From Anaerococcus murdochii (GTDB lineage: Bacteria; Bacillota; Clostridia; Tissierellales; Peptoniphilaceae): a stretch of DNA of 64,000 nucleotides. The notes beneath the pieces are model-generated. The model worked only from the letters and a program-made list of their open reading frames with translations. It searched no databases and was not told the origin of the DNA. Shown piece by piece: positions 16,872 to 26,749 of this stretch (position 1 is its first letter; the number at the start of each line of letters is the position of its first letter). The DNA lies in assembly GCF_019957155.1 (NCBI RefSeq), contig NZ_JAIPME010000002.1, positions 992,001 through 1,056,000 of the forward strand, in the 5' to 3' direction. A program made the position numbers and the translations under genes.

Positions 16872-19214
16872 TTGATATTACTTTTAGACAAAAACGAAGA
16901 ATTAAGCCGTTCTATTGATTGTTACGATATAACTAGAACAAGAGAGCTTAATGGTGAGAATACACTTGAAACAGAGAGTAGTGAGGAAATTCTTGAAGGT
17001 GATAGGATAGTTTTTAAGGATGGCCTGGCTAAGTGGAGAGAGTATATAATCTCATCTGTCGACATAGAAAGAGATGAAGAAGTCAAATATATAGCCTATG
17101 GAGAAGACTCATCATATGAGCTTTTCTATACATATGTTGACGACCTTAAGCCGAGGAATGAACTTGCAAAGTCGATATTAGGAAGACTGTTAGAAGATAC
17201 AAGGTTTGAAGTAGGCTTTGTAGAAGATGTTGGAAGAATATCTACCAATTTTTACCATACCAATGTAAGAAATTGTCTATACCGAATTGTAGAAAGCCTT
17301 GGTTGTGAAATAGATTATAGGATTGAAGTTAGGGATAGTAAGGTTGTGGGTAGGTATGTAGACCTGTATAAGAAGATGGGGTCAAATAATGGAAAGAGAT
17401 TTACCTACAGAAAAGACCTTAACAATATCAAGAAAACTATAGACTATTCTACCATTTGTTCTAAGCTTTATGGTTATGGCAAGGGTGAAGAAATAGTTGA
17501 TGAAGAACGTGATATAAGTGAAGAAAAGATGGACGATAAAGACTCTAAATACGGTAGAAGAATTAACTTTGCAGATGTAAACGGTGGGAAAAAATATGTA
17601 GAAAACAATGATACCCGACTTAAGTATGGTATAGGTCTAGAAAGAAAGCATCTTGAAGGGGTCTTTGTTGCCGAAGACTGTGAAGATAAGGAAGAACTTT
17701 TAAGACTCACAAAAGAAGAACTTGAAAAAAGAAGCAAGCCTAAAATATCTTATGATATAAATGTTGAAGATATAAGCAAATATCAAGATATGGGCGGTAT
17801 TGTTGAAGGAGTTGGTCTTGGAGATGAGGTTTTAATATCTGACAAGAGTATTAATGAAAAAGTCTTGACCCGTGTGATTAAGATTGTAGACCATCCTTTT
17901 ACTGGGGAAGATATGGATATCACCCTGGGTAATTACTTTTTGAGCTTGACAGACAGCATTGTTGAAACAGAAAGATTAAAACGATTGATAGAAAACCGTG
18001 ATAGGTTAATCGGTGAAGAAATCAAAAGACTTGCAACTATGACAAACAAGGGTTTCTTGCGTTCTGTTGCCGATAGACTTAATAGGGAACTTAACAATAC
18101 GGACGGTTTTGTTTATTTTATACCCGATAAAGGGATTAGGGTATATGACAAGCCTATTGAACAAAACCCTACCAAGTGTATTGAACTAGGCGGAGGTCAC
18201 TTAAGGATAGCTAATAAGAAGCTTCCTAATGGTGAATTTGATTTTACTAGTTTTGGCACTGGTGACGGATTTACAGCAAGCCTCATTGTAGCAGGAATAC
18301 TTAAGGGTGGAAAAGTAGAGTTTGACTTGGAGAATGGAACATTTTTGATAGGAGAGTCTATAAACAATTTCTCAATGTATTGGGATGGGAAGACTTTGAA
18401 ACTTAGAAATGTTGATATTGATTTGTCGAATAATAGTCAGATTAGTAATATTGAAAATAAGGTAAAGAATATTCAACAAGACTTTAAGATTGGGCAAGGG
18501 AGTCTGGAGTCTAAGATTAGGAGCTTGGATTCTAATTATAACTCTTTGTCTTCTAGGATTACACAAACTAATAACAAGATTGAAAGTGAAATTTCTAGTG
18601 TGAAGTCGACTGCTTCTAGTAATTATAGTAGTTTATCATCTAGGATTAGACAGACGGAATCGTCTATTGAGACTAAAGTTTCTTCAAGTGAAGCCAGGTC
18701 TATATTCAAACAAGAAGCTAGTAGTTTTACCTTTGATGCAAGACAGGTTAATTTTAATTCTGATGTTAATATTAGTGGTACATTTGAAACAGAAGGTTCT
18801 ACCTATGACGGGAGAGCATCCTCCAAGATAAGAGTTAAAGACGGTGCTATACAATTTTGGGATAAGTCAACGGGAGAATATTCAGGACAAATGTATGCTT
18901 ATGATAAAGGTATACATTTGCAAGCTGGACGTAATTTTGGCGTCTGGGCTGGAAGGGTTGTTATTAATTCTAGTGGTGAAATGTACTTAAACGCAACAGA
19001 AAAAATGAATTTGTACCCTTATGGAGGATTAGATATTAACGGTAGTTCAAATTTTAAACGCTCCGTCACATTTTACAATTCGATTTATTTTGATAGTAGT
19101 AGTGGAGATTGGAGAATTGCTGTAACTAATGACGGACAACAGTTATTTATCATCGCTCCTAATGGTAAAAGGTGGAATTTTGATAAATATAGTGGTTTCT
19201 TTTCGAAAGATTAG
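16872..19214 (+). CDS. Tail-associated protein (Tal), baseplate
   Basis: This 780-residue protein begins at TTG 16872, with AGGTGAT six bases upstream. The first 370 residues follow the phage minor structural / prophage tail endopeptidase-like fold (RELNGENTLETESSEEILEGD, CLYRIVESLGCEIDYRIEV). The middle has serine-rich coiled coil heptads (SSLSSRITQTNNKIESEISS). The C-terminal 170 residues are beta-rich with a GDWRIAV repeat-like end, suitable for fibre or chaperone attachment. It caps the tail and touches the cell surface. I do not see a clear peptidase triad. Confidence 0.8.
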   Translation: MILLLDKNEELSRSIDCYDITRTRELNGENTLETESSEEILEGDRIVFKDGLAKWREYIISSVDIERDEEVKYIAYGEDSSYELFYTYVDDLKPRNELAKSILGRLLEDTRFEVGFVEDVGRISTNFYHTNVRNCLYRIVESLGCEIDYRIEVRDSKVVGRYVDLYKKMGSNNGKRFTYRKDLNNIKKTIDYSTICSKLYGYGKGEEIVDEERDISEEKMDDKDSKYGRRINFADVNGGKKYVENNDTRLKYGIGLERKHLEGVFVAEDCEDKEELLRLTKEELEKRSKPKISYDINVEDISKYQDMGGIVEGVGLGDEVLISDKSINEKVLTRVIKIVDHPFTGEDMDITLGNYFLSLTDSIVETERLKRLIENRDRLIGEEIKRLATMTNKGFLRSVADRLNRELNNTDGFVYFIPDKGIRVYDKPIEQNPTKCIELGGGHLRIANKKLPNGEFDFTSFGTGDGFTASLIVAGILKGGKVEFDLENGTFLIGESINNFSMYWDGKTLKLRNVDIDLSNNSQISNIENKVKNIQQDFKIGQGSLESKIRSLDSNYNSLSSRITQTNNKIESEISSVKSTASSNYSSLSSRIRQTESSIETKVSSSEARSIFKQEASSFTFDARQVNFNSDVNISGTFETEGSTYDGRASSKIRVKDGAIQFWDKSTGEYSGQMYAYDKGIHLQAGRNFGVWAGRVVINSSGEMYLNATEKMNLYPYGGLDINGSSNFKRSVTFYNSIYFDSSSGDWRIAVTNDGQQLFIIAPNGKRWNFDKYSGFFSKD

Positions 19215-19244
19215 AGTCACATAAGCAAAAAAAAGGGACTATAA

Positions 19245-19469
19245 ATGAACGAACAAATATTACAAAAATATAGCCAACAATTAAGTCAAAAAATCTATGA
19301 TTGTTTTTGTCTTGAAACACAATTAGATATTATGATAAAAAACAATGATTATTTTGTGAAAGAGATAGAAAGACTTAGAAAGCTTTTAGATGATAATGGA
19401 ATAGATTATGAAGACAAGGGTGATGAGGTTTCTTTGTCACCTGTTGAGAATATTAAAGAGGAGAATTAA
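19245..19469 (+). CDS. Small coiled-coil phage protein
   Basis: This 74-residue acidic protein has heptads through LIDIMIKNNDYFVKEIERLRKLLDDNG-like sequence (residues about 25-52). It is one of several very small genes that often sit between Tal and the fibres. No family is recognised. AAAGGGA precedes the ATG. The stop overlaps the next start (TAAATG). Confidence 0.6.
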   Translation: MNEQILQKYSQQLSQKIYDCFCLETQLDIMIKNNDYFVKEIERLRKLLDDNGIDYEDKGDEVSLSPVENIKEEN

Positions 19470-19643
19470 ATGGAAAATAACAATATTGAAAAAGCACGTG
19501 ACGAAATGATTGAAATTGTTAGGAAGTACAAATTTACCATGGGTGATTTTGACCAAGCGACTTATGGGGTAAGAGATTACTTTACAAGATATGCCAAACT
19601 ACCCGAAGTGGTGGAGGATGTGAAAGAGAATAGCAAGAATTAA
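19470..19643 (+). CDS. 57-residue phage protein, unknown
   Basis: The frame begins at ATG 19470, directly after the previous TAA with AAAGAGGAG upstream, and ends at TAA 19641-19643. It encodes an acidic, probably helical protein that contains KYKFTMGDFDQATYGVRDYF. It is followed by an intrinsic terminator, so it closes the baseplate transcript. The good ribosome site and coupling argue that it is real. The function is unknown. Confidence 0.65.
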   Translation: MENNNIEKARDEMIEIVRKYKFTMGDFDQATYGVRDYFTRYAKLPEVVEDVKENSKN

Positions 19644-19670
19644 AGGGTGTTTTATACACTCTTTTTGTTT
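19642..19670 (+). terminator. Terminator after baseplate genes
   Basis: AAAGGGTGT pairs with ACACTCTTT (one G-T pair) around TTTAT and is followed by T residues. It separates the baseplate genes from the fibre genes. Confidence 0.75.
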
Positions 19671-19700
19671 TGTTAATTTGAATGAAAGAAAGGAGAGTTT

Positions 19701-21740
19701 ATGGGTTTTAGTTCTTTAAATTTAATACAAGTAAAAGGCGGAAGAATTATCAAACAATCGGATAAGTCTACACCTTTTTCTTTTATTCTAACAGATTCAA
19801 CTGGTAATGAAATACATTTAGACGGTAAAGAAGCGTTAATATCTTTACGAAACCCGACATCAAAAGTGTACTGGGAAACTAAAGCTAAGGTAAAAGATTC
19901 TACAGTTGACTTTAAAATGCCAGGAAATTTAATAGACGATAAATACATTCTTGAAATATCGTGTGACGGTTATGTTTTTCCCTCTGACAATGATTATATA
20001 ATCGATGTTAAAAAGGGTTATGCTGAATTATTAGATGGTAAAACAGCTAATTTATATGCAAAAACCACAAAAGAGTTTGTCAGGGAAGAAGCTGAAAAAG
20101 CGGTAAAAGAACTTGGCAAAACTGAATTAAAAGGTGATAAGGGAGACAGAGGAGCAAAGGGTGAACCTGGTAAGTCGATAACTGTCGCCAATACAAAAAA
20201 ACAAGGAAAAGATAATATAATTACTTTTTCTGACAATACTACTGTCACAATAAAAGACGGAAACGATGGTAAAACTGGTCCTACTGGTCCTAAAGGTGAT
20301 AGGGGATTACAAGGTCCTACTGGTCCACAAGGTCCTAAAGGTAAAGACGGTACAATGACTTTTGCTGATTTGACAAAGGAACAAAAAGAGTCTTTGCGTG
20401 GTCCACAAGGTGAGAGAGGATTGCAAGGCCCTACTGGACCTAAAGGTGATAAAGGTGAGGCTGGTCCTACTGGTCCCATTGGTCCACAAGGTCCTAAAGG
20501 TAAAGACGGTACTGATGCGAGTGTATCAATTGTCAATAACCTAACTGACGGTGGGGTTGATAAAGTTTTGTCTGCTGAACAGGGTAAAGTACTTTTTCAG
20601 TATGCCAATGATGGAAAAGATAAAATAGCCAAAGCTATTGTTGGCAAAGGAACAGAGGCTGATAAAAGTGAGTCTTTTGATAGTTTGGCTAGTAAGATTG
20701 GCAGCATAAAGTCGGGATATGGTAAGGGAGATATAATACCGAAAGATAAGATAAGTCTAATGAAAGATAGAGAATTAGTTTACAATTTTACCTATGAATT
20801 TGACAGCCCGATAATAGATTATGTGATAAAAAATGGGATTGTATATTATATTACTGAAAAGTCTGTTGGGGCTCGTACATACGATAACCGTGAACTACGC
20901 AACAGACCCAATCCTACAAATACTGATAAGAGGTTTGTAGGATTGGTTGACACCTATGACGAAGATTATACTATACGTGCAATGACCAGCGGAGGAGACT
21001 ACTTTACTTTTAAGATGAGGACAATAGGTCAAATGGATATGGATGCACATATATTGTTGGGGAATAGTTTAAAAATGAATAAATTCGACCAATATGTTCA
21101 TATTGACGATAATATAACAATGATTTATGATGGAAATCAATTAAGGGGGTTTCAAACTTCACCTAATCTTGACAGCAAAATCAAGACGTGGACAACATTT
21201 AAACCACTTGACGGAGTAGATGAGCCAATTGTAGGACTATTACCTTTTTATGGAAGTGGTCAAAGATTTTATTTATTATATTCCGATGGGTTGCGATTAG
21301 TAGGGCCAGCGTTTCTTAAGGGAGAATGCTGGAGACAAACTAGATATGACATATTGCATAATTCACACCGTTACACAGAACTTAAGAACATTAAAAGTGG
21401 GGTGTATCGAACAGGATATAATGATTACATTCTTAACACAGGGGACCGTATAATGAGAGTGTTTACCAAAGGTGTTTTTGATACTGTTGATGTTGTATCT
21501 GGAAAATTTGATATAACTGTAAACAATGATTCAGAGCTTCTCGCATTGAATGATGCTGGAGAATTGAAAGTTTATGGAAGTCGACTATCGGAAAGAGAGT
21601 GTGCGACATACAAGGTCATTAAAGGGAAAAACCTTAAAACAGATGGCCCTGACAGCGTGTACTTGATAAATGAAGGCAAAAGAATTGTGAAATATAAATG
21701 GAAGTATGGCAAAAATCGTGGCAATTACAAAGTCTTATAA
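19701..21740 (+). CDS. Collagen-like tail fibre 1
   Basis: This 679-residue protein has three parts. Residues 1-145 form a beta-rich attachment domain ([33 protein letters not shown]) like baseplate-upper-protein N termini. Residues about 148-290 hold Gly-X-Y collagen repeats in three blocks, separated by short non-collagen inserts. A linker LSAEQGKVL plus [15 protein letters not shown] follows, and then about 330 residues of beta-rich receptor-binding domain. It should trimerise through the collagen part and bind the cell surface. The next gene is a paralogue. AAGGAG precedes the ATG. Confidence 0.8.
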   Translation: MGFSSLNLIQVKGGRIIKQSDKSTPFSFILTDSTGNEIHLDGKEALISLRNPTSKVYWETKAKVKDSTVDFKMPGNLIDDKYILEISCDGYVFPSDNDYIIDVKKGYAELLDGKTANLYAKTTKEFVREEAEKAVKELGKTELKGDKGDRGAKGEPGKSITVANTKKQGKDNIITFSDNTTVTIKDGNDGKTGPTGPKGDRGLQGPTGPQGPKGKDGTMTFADLTKEQKESLRGPQGERGLQGPTGPKGDKGEAGPTGPIGPQGPKGKDGTDASVSIVNNLTDGGVDKVLSAEQGKVLFQYANDGKDKIAKAIVGKGTEADKSESFDSLASKIGSIKSGYGKGDIIPKDKISLMKDRELVYNFTYEFDSPIIDYVIKNGIVYYITEKSVGARTYDNRELRNRPNPTNTDKRFVGLVDTYDEDYTIRAMTSGGDYFTFKMRTIGQMDMDAHILLGNSLKMNKFDQYVHIDDNITMIYDGNQLRGFQTSPNLDSKIKTWTTFKPLDGVDEPIVGLLPFYGSGQRFYLLYSDGLRLVGPAFLKGECWRQTRYDILHNSHRYTELKNIKSGVYRTGYNDYILNTGDRIMRVFTKGVFDTVDVVSGKFDITVNNDSELLALNDAGELKVYGSRLSERECATYKVIKGKNLKTDGPDSVYLINEGKRIVKYKWKYGKNRGNYKVL

Positions 21741-21754
21741 AGAAAGGAGAAACA

Positions 21755-23677
21755 ATGGCTAATATATTGAACACACTTAACCTCATCCAAGTAAAAGGCG
21801 GGGTTAATATTAAACAAGGGGATTCTAGCTCGGTTTTAGAGTACGAACTTGGTTATACCAATGATAATAATATGATGACTGACCCTATGCTAGATGGCAA
21901 GACAGCCATTATCAACCTTTATAACAAGCTTAAAAACACCAAATGGAGCAAAGAAAGTGTTGTAAAGGGTAATCGTGTAAGCTTTACAATAGATGAAGCA
22001 CTCGGTTTAGGTGTATATATGGTTGATATAGAAGTTGATGGGCACGTGTTCCCATCTGACGGAGAAAGTCGTATAAGGATTCACGAGGGTTATCAGTCTT
22101 ATATTGATGGTAGGTCAGCTGTTGTGGCTGTTGCAACCGCTAAGAATATTGCCAATGAGGCCATAAGACAAGCGGTGTTAGAAAATGTTGATAAGATTAA
22201 AGGTGATAGAGGTGATAAGGGAGAAACAGGTCCACAGGGAGATATCGGCCCTATTGGTCCTATTGGTCCTATTGGTCCTATTGGTCCTATTGGTCCAAAA
22301 GGTGATAAAGGTGATAAAGGTGATAAAGGTGATAAAGGTGATAAAGGTGATAAAGGTCCAAAAGGGGAAGATGGTAAAGACTGTGAAGTTATAGACAATC
22401 TTGAAAGTGAAGATGGAGAAAAAGCCTTATCAGCCAGACAAGGTAAAGTTTTAAATAAAAAATATGATGAGCTTTTTTACGATGTCGATAATGGTAAGAA
22501 CTTGATTGCTAAGGCTATTGTCGACAAGAAAGGTGAAGCTAGTAAAGGTGATAGCTTTAAAGACTTAGCAAATAAGATTGGAGAAATAAAAACTGGATGG
22601 GAGCCTGGGCATAAATTTGAACCATGGGAATTAAAAGCAGAATATGAAGATTATTCTGACAAGGAGCCTTTCTCACTTATTGAAAATATAGATGATGCAT
22701 TATCCGTATCAGTTACTAGCGATTTCTATTTTATAACAAAAGGAGGAAAATTGTCCTTATTTTCTGGCTTAAATGAAGTATTAAGTTCTGATAAGCACAA
22801 GTATATGAATCTATGGGAATATAGGGATAATAGTTGCCTTGGGGTTGTTAGTGTGGATAATAATGGATTTATTACACTATATGGAATTTCTATGATACTT
22901 GAAGAACTTTGGTCTATAGATACAAAGATTCCAACAAATAAAAACATAGATTTAGTATTTGCTGAAAATACCTTAGTTTCGTCAGCGAATGATAAGTCGA
23001 TTATTGAAGTTCACAATTTGGTAAATAAAAAACATCTGAGGGTTTATAACTATGATGATTTTTATAAAGGATTTAGTTCGACAGGTGTGCACAATGGTAA
23101 TACTGTTTCGGCAATGAATAGTAATGGTGATATTTTTAATTTCAACCTAGGTGAATATAAATTAGACAAAATAATATATTGTACTAAAGATAGTTTAAGT
23201 ATTCATACTTCAGATAATAAAATATATGGTTTCCAAATTATAAATGGGATTCTTAAAAATCCAACATTAAAGATTGACTTATCACAGTGGGCAAAAGGAA
23301 ATCTTCTATCTTGCAGTTCATATTCTTCAGGTGATAGATATACATACGAAGGTATATCGTTATTAGTAAATTATGATAAAAGTGTAAGTATTTCTTACGA
23401 ATGGAAATTTGATAAATTCACAGAAGTTGAAACTCAAAATGATGATTTAACTATAACTTCTGTAAAAGATAACTGGAGGATAATAGAAAGAATCAACTTA
23501 AATACAAAAGAAAAAAGCATTGAGAAATTGCCAAATTATGACAAATTAGTAAAAACCATATTCACATCAGACCCTGTAAGTTGTACGAGGATTATATTTT
23601 TTGTATTAAATGGTAATCTATACAATTGGGGTACTCATAACAATATAACACATTACATTTTACCATCACTTGCATAG
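21755..23677 (+). CDS. Collagen-like tail fibre 2 (paralogue)
   Basis: This protein has 640 residues from ATG 21755, which has AAAGGAG eight bases upstream; a longer frame opening at 21698 lies inside the previous gene and is rejected. It repeats the layout of fibre 1: [35 protein letters not shown], a collagen block (about residues 150-205), the linker [12 protein letters not shown], and [16 protein letters not shown]. The C-terminal receptor domain is unrelated to that of fibre 1, so the pair probably binds different surface targets. Confidence 0.8.
   Translation: MANILNTLNLIQVKGGVNIKQGDSSSVLEYELGYTNDNNMMTDPMLDGKTAIINLYNKLKNTKWSKESVVKGNRVSFTIDEALGLGVYMVDIEVDGHVFPSDGESRIRIHEGYQSYIDGRSAVVAVATAKNIANEAIRQAVLENVDKIKGDRGDKGETGPQGDIGPIGPIGPIGPIGPIGPKGDKGDKGDKGDKGDKGDKGPKGEDGKDCEVIDNLESEDGEKALSARQGKVLNKKYDELFYDVDNGKNLIAKAIVDKKGEASKGDSFKDLANKIGEIKTGWEPGHKFEPWELKAEYEDYSDKEPFSLIENIDDALSVSVTSDFYFITKGGKLSLFSGLNEVLSSDKHKYMNLWEYRDNSCLGVVSVDNNGFITLYGISMILEELWSIDTKIPTNKNIDLVFAENTLVSSANDKSIIEVHNLVNKKHLRVYNYDDFYKGFSSTGVHNGNTVSAMNSNGDIFNFNLGEYKLDKIIYCTKDSLSIHTSDNKIYGFQIINGILKNPTLKIDLSQWAKGNLLSCSSYSSGDRYTYEGISLLVNYDKSVSISYEWKFDKFTEVETQNDDLTITSVKDNWRIIERINLNTKEKSIEKLPNYDKLVKTIFTSDPVSCTRIIFFVLNGNLYNWGTHNNITHYILPSLA
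22247..22363 (+). repeat. In-frame 9-bp repeats in fibre 2
   Basis: There are five GGTCCTATT-type units (the first begins GGC), then GGTCCAAAA, six perfect GGTGATAAA units, and GGTCCAAAA again. Each unit is three codons (GPI or GDK), so slippage changes the collagen length without breaking the frame. Confidence 0.9.
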
Positions 23678-23739
23678 AGAGGTGGTAGTATGAAAAACAG
23701 AGGGTGTGTCCCCAAATAAGGAATAAAAGAGGTGATTAT

Positions 23740-24108
23740 ATGATAGAAACTACAAAAGCCGTATCCGAGTATGGGATATTGATGGTGATTGCTGGGATTT
23801 TCTTGTACTTTTACATTACTGATAAAAGAGCCTGGACAAAGAGTCAGGAAAAACAGTTTGAAAGAAGCAATGAAATTAATGACAAACTTACAAAAATCAT
23901 TGCTGAAAATACGGCTAAGATTAATATCCACGAGTCGACTCTTGACAAGCATACTGATGAAAGTAGGCAAAGTTTTGATGAGTTGGGGTCTAAGATTGAC
24001 AGGATAGATGGTAAGATTGACATGTTGCAAGCCCGCACTAAAGAGACAGCGACTAGGGAAATGGCCGAAGAAATTAAAAAAGAAGTAAGAAGTTTAAAAG
24101 AACAGTAG
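23740..24108 (+). CDS. Holin-like / haemolysin XhlA-like membrane protein
   Basis: This protein has 122 residues from ATG 23740 (GAGGTGAT upstream). One membrane segment (YGILMVIAGIFLYFYI, about residues 11-26) is followed by a long polar coiled coil with repeated IDxxxxKID heptads (ELGSKIDRIDGKIDMLQ). One N-terminal membrane span plus coiled coil, encoded directly before the endolysin, is typical of BhlA/XhlA-type lysis proteins. It should help release endolysin. It could instead be a spanin-like or tail-anchoring factor. Confidence 0.55.
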   Translation: MIETTKAVSEYGILMVIAGIFLYFYITDKRAWTKSQEKQFERSNEINDKLTKIIAENTAKINIHESTLDKHTDESRQSFDELGSKIDRIDGKIDMLQARTKETATREMAEEIKKEVRSLKEQ

Positions 24109-24134
24109 GGATTAGATTTGTCTAGTCCCTTTTT
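24108..24134 (+). terminator. Terminator before endolysin
   Basis: GGGATTAGA pairs with TCTAGTCCC (one G-T pair) around TTTG and is followed by TTTTT. The stem starts at the last base of the stop codon of the gene upstream. Confidence 0.85.
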
Positions 24135-24173
24135 ATATGCGTTAAAAATGTTTGTAAAAGAAAGGAGTTATAT

Positions 24174-24932
24174 ATGGGAGATATTAAAAAAGCTTTAAAA
24201 TGGATGGAAGACCATCATAGGACAAAAGGAAACTACCCTTATAGTATGGTTAGGAGAAATGGTAATCCTGGCTTTGATTGTTCTAGTTCTCTTTTTTATT
24301 CTTTGATTGCAGGTGAGTTTTTGTCAAAGACGGCTATGATTGGCAATACTGAAACACTCTTTGCACTTGCTAGACAAGGGAAGGTGTTAAAAGAAATCTA
24401 TTCTTATGATGAAGTACAACCTGGAGATATTTTTATCCGTGGTGGTGAAGGTACTAGTCTAGGTGCTAGGGGTCATACTGGAATGTTCTACAAGAAAGAT
24501 GGGATTATTCATTGTAATTACTCTAACAATGGCATTAGCAAGAATGATTTAAACTCATACCTAACATACTATATTGACAGAAAAAGGTCGGCTAATGAGA
24601 GATATTTCAGACCTATACCACAAGATACAGTTAGACCTGTTAGTCAGAAACCTGTTATAGAAATTGCCAAAGAAGTTATAGCGGGGAAATGGGGAGTAGG
24701 ACAGGATAGGGTGAGAAAGCTTGAAAATGCAGGCTATAATTACAAGACTGTTCAAGATGAAGTAAATAGACAACTAAGAGAAAAACCTGTTTTCCATACT
24801 GTTAAGGCTGGAGATACCTTGACAGGGATTGGTAAGAAATATGGGGTAGACCTTAAAACAATTTTGAAGAGAAATCCTCAAATCACCAATCCGAATATTA
24901 TTAAGGTTGGTCAGAAAATAAGAATTAAATAA
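24174..24932 (+). CDS. Endolysin: amidase/peptidase, CW_7 and LysM
   Basis: This 252-residue protein has three modules. Residues 1-140 are a papain-like peptidoglycan hydrolase with the cysteine in NPGFDCSSSLFY (about residue 36) and the histidine in RGHTGMFY (about 101). Residues about 160-200 match the Cpl-7 (CW_7) cell-wall repeat (EVIAGKWGVGQDRVRKLENAGY). Residues 205-252 are a LysM domain (HTVKAGDTLTGIGKKYGVD, IIKVGQKIRIK). It cuts the wall at the end of infection and reaches it through the holin. Having both CW_7 and LysM on one enzyme is a combination seen in several phages. Confidence 0.9.
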   Translation: MGDIKKALKWMEDHHRTKGNYPYSMVRRNGNPGFDCSSSLFYSLIAGEFLSKTAMIGNTETLFALARQGKVLKEIYSYDEVQPGDIFIRGGEGTSLGARGHTGMFYKKDGIIHCNYSNNGISKNDLNSYLTYYIDRKRSANERYFRPIPQDTVRPVSQKPVIEIAKEVIAGKWGVGQDRVRKLENAGYNYKTVQDEVNRQLREKPVFHTVKAGDTLTGIGKKYGVDLKTILKRNPQITNPNIIKVGQKIRIK

Positions 24933-24944
24933 GTGAGAAAAATG

Positions 24945-24969
24945 GGAGAGTGTAAAAGCTCTCCTTTTT
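24945..24969 (+). terminator. Terminator after endolysin
   Basis: GGAGAG pairs with CTCTCC around TGTAAAAG and is followed by five T residues. Confidence 0.8.
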
Positions 24970-25013
24970 GATTGAGTAAAAATAAGCGTTTAGATAAAAG
25001 AAAGGATGTTTAA

Positions 25014-25406
25014 ATGAAGGAAAGTTTAACAATTTTAATTAGTATTATCACAGGTCTTGCTGTTTTGATGTTGGTTAAGGAAGTGATTAGACAAGGTAAG
25101 CTTGCTGGTGAAAAGATTGAGAATGAGAAGGTTAAGTTTGCTTTTAATCAGGTGCTTGATTTGGCTGAAACCATTGTGGATAGTTTGAATCAGACTGTGG
25201 TAAAACCTTTAAAAGAAAGTGAAACATTGACTTTTGATGTTAAGGAACAAAGGAAAGTTTTAGACCAAGCTAAGGCTAGGATTAAAAATAATTTGGATGA
25301 TAAAAGCAAGGAACTTTTAGAGGCTTATCTTGGTTCTAGTCAGAAGGTTGATTACTATATTGAAGATGCGATTGAAGCCCAAGTCTTTAAGAGTAAGAAG
25401 AAATAA
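25014..25406 (+). CDS. Phage holin, LLH-like
   Basis: This 130-residue protein has one N-terminal membrane segment (LTILISIITGLAVLMLVKEV) and a long helical tail with DLAETIVDSLNQTVVKPLK and YYIEDAIEAQVFK. The layout matches holins of the LLH-like group. It should make the membrane hole for the endolysin and sets lysis time. It is placed after the endolysin rather than before, and has its own AAAGGATG ribosome site. Two terminators follow it, so it closes the lysis unit. Confidence 0.65.
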   Translation: MKESLTILISIITGLAVLMLVKEVIRQGKLAGEKIENEKVKFAFNQVLDLAETIVDSLNQTVVKPLKESETLTFDVKEQRKVLDQAKARIKNNLDDKSKELLEAYLGSSQKVDYYIEDAIEAQVFKSKKK

Positions 25407-25537
25407 GTAAATTAGAAAAGTTTATGCTGATTTACAGACTATTTAAATCACCTTTTGGTGAGTGTAAGAGTCTATATCGGCTACAGTACAAATACAATAT
25501 AAAGAAACGAGGTATTCCGAAATTTTACAACACCAAA

Positions 25538-25567
25538 ACCTACCTTGTACTGGGGTAGGTCTTTTTT
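25538..25567 (+). terminator. Terminator after the lysis genes
   Basis: ACCTACC pairs with GGTAGGT around a short loop and is followed by CTTTTTT. Together with a second terminator 70 bases on, it ends the late phage transcript. Confidence 0.8.
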
Positions 25568-25610
25568 AGTGTTTGAATTTGGGGTATAATAATCTAAAGG
25601 CAATATCTCG

Positions 25611-25638
25611 GAGTCACTGATTGTGGTGACTCTTTTTT
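25611..25638 (+). terminator. Second terminator downstream of lysis genes
   Basis: GAGTCAC pairs with GTGACTC around TGATTGTG and is followed by six T residues. A TATAAT about 25 bases before it (25585-25590) suggests a very short transcript, but no gene lies there. Confidence 0.75.
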
Positions 25639-25677
25639 AGTGCAATATTTTATGAGATTTTTTAGTGCAATATTTTA
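25633..25677 (+). repeat. Direct repeat, two 20-bp copies
   Basis: TTTTTTAGTGCAATATTTTA occurs at 25633-25652 and 25658-25677, and a looser third copy (GTACAATATTTT) follows at about 25696. The rest of the gap from 25407 to 26053 holds only hairpins and the promoter listed below; no gene is convincing. Confidence 0.7.
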
Positions 25678-25898
25678 AGAGATTTTGGACTAGGATGGTA
25701 CAATATTTTGCTCAAAGGTGGTATAGTGTTTATGGTCATAGATTGATATGGCCAATGAGTAATGTGAATGTTCCATTTGTTTACATTATTCCTATTATAT
25801 TATTTTGGGAAAAAGCACTTGAAAAGGTTGATAATAAACCATATACAGGTGTTTTTTTCTTTGTGCCTAGGTTAAGAACGTGGTATAATATAAGTAAC

Positions 25899-25929
25899 AA
25901 GAGAGGTAGGGCATATCCTCTCTTTTTTC
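25899..25929 (+). terminator. Hairpin terminator
   Basis: AAGAGAGG pairs with CCTCTCTT and is followed by T residues. It lies 45 bases before a strong promoter and insulates it from upstream transcription. Confidence 0.75.
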
Positions 25930-25973
25930 TTTGCCTATTTGTAAGGTATGTGTGAATTTATTTAAAAATATAC

Positions 25974-26002
25974 TTGACAATATCTAACTCGGGTGTTATA
26001 AT
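25974..26002 (+). promoter_or_regulatory. Consensus sigma-A promoter
   Basis: TTGACA (25974-25979), a 17-base spacer and TATAAT (25997-26002) are a perfect match to consensus. It drives the plus-strand accessory genes from 26054. A perfect promoter in a prophage right arm suggests expression in the lysogen (lysogenic conversion genes). Confidence 0.9.
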
Positions 26003-26053
26003 AGTATTAAGATAAGACAAGAGCTTATCAAATAATATAATAGGAGATGTAAT

Positions 26054-26365
26054 ATGGTAATAATGGAAGAAATCAAAGTGACTGAAAAAGAACTTGAACA
26101 GATTAGAGAGTTGGTCAAGAATCATAAGTATCACAACGTGAGAAAAAGCGTATTGATTATGAGAAATATCTTCACAGGTGAAATCACAATCGAGAATCAA
26201 ACAACCTATTCAGAGGATAATGGGGCTTTGAGATTTAGTAGGGCAAAAGATGAGGAACTACTTTGGTGGTATGAAAGATTTGACTGGGAAATGAATGGTC
26301 AAGATGGTGAAGAAATGGCAGATGAAGTTATTAACAGTATGAGAAAGACTGTTGAGGTAATCTAA
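26054..26365 (+). CDS. Accessory protein, unknown (first gene of operon)
   Basis: This 103-residue acidic protein follows the consensus promoter with AGGAGATG upstream of the ATG. It contains ELEQIRELVKNHKYHNVRKSV and a W-rich segment LLWWYERFDWEMNG. No membrane part or motif is recognised. It heads a run of four small genes with good ribosome sites. The promoter strength and place beyond the lysis genes suggest a product made in the lysogen. The function is unknown. Confidence 0.6.
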   Translation: MVIMEEIKVTEKELEQIRELVKNHKYHNVRKSVLIMRNIFTGEITIENQTTYSEDNGALRFSRAKDEELLWWYERFDWEMNGQDGEEMADEVINSMRKTVEVI

Positions 26366-26366
26366 G

Positions 26367-26702
26367 ATGTACCAATACGAAGACTTTATAAATGATAAAT
26401 TAGAAGAATTGACAGACGATGAGCTAATCAAAGTGGTTAATAAGTATCCACAGGAAAGAATTGGAAAGATTTACTACAATCACGAACATTTTGTTGACAA
26501 CTTTTGCAAGAGTAAAAAACAGATTGATGAAACTTATAACTTAGAAGCGTATAACACAAAAGACCCTTTTGTATATACTGAATGTGATTACTTGCCAATA
26601 AGCATAGATAGGGATGAGCTTGATATGTTGGCTTATAGAATCATTGACAAGCTTGTAGAAGACGGATGGATGCTAGAAGAATTTAAAGAAATGGAAAACT
26701 AA
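26367..26702 (+). CDS. Accessory protein, unknown
   Basis: This 111-residue protein starts two bases after the previous stop. It is acidic and aromatic, and probably two-layered: an N-terminal helix (FINDKLEELTDDELIKVVNKY) and a C-terminal helix (DELDMLAYRIIDKLVEDGW). Related small acidic proteins occur in many phages, sometimes as DNA mimics that block host nucleases. Only net charge supports that idea here. Confidence 0.6.
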   Translation: MYQYEDFINDKLEELTDDELIKVVNKYPQERIGKIYYNHEHFVDNFCKSKKQIDETYNLEAYNTKDPFVYTECDYLPISIDRDELDMLAYRIIDKLVEDGWMLEEFKEMEN

Positions 26703-26703
26703 T

Positions 26704-26729
26704 CGCAACCCCTTAATGGGGTTTGTGAT
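26704..26729 (+). promoter_or_regulatory. Intra-operon hairpin
   Basis: AACCCC pairs with GGGGTT around TTAAT, and CGCA/TGTG extends the stem. There is no T run, so it is more likely an RNA-stability or processing element than a terminator. Confidence 0.5.
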
Positions 26730-26749
26730 TTAACATACAGGAGAATGGT

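Noticed and set aside
21698..21754. Upstream extension of fibre 2
   Set aside because: It lies inside the end of fibre 1, and the conserved N terminus plus ribosome site begin at 21755.
20018..22398. Long minus-strand frames rich in Pro, Ser and Gly opposite the collagen blocks
   Set aside because: They are shadows of the Gly-X-Y codon pattern with no starts or ribosome sites.
23691..23720. Nine-codon frame with a ribosome site between fibre 2 and the holin-like gene
   Set aside because: It is too short to judge. It may be a decayed XkdX-type gene, but nothing in it supports that.
25665..25955. 96-codon plus-strand frame after the lysis genes
   Set aside because: It starts at GTG inside a direct repeat without a ribosome site, and its end runs through an intrinsic terminator hairpin.
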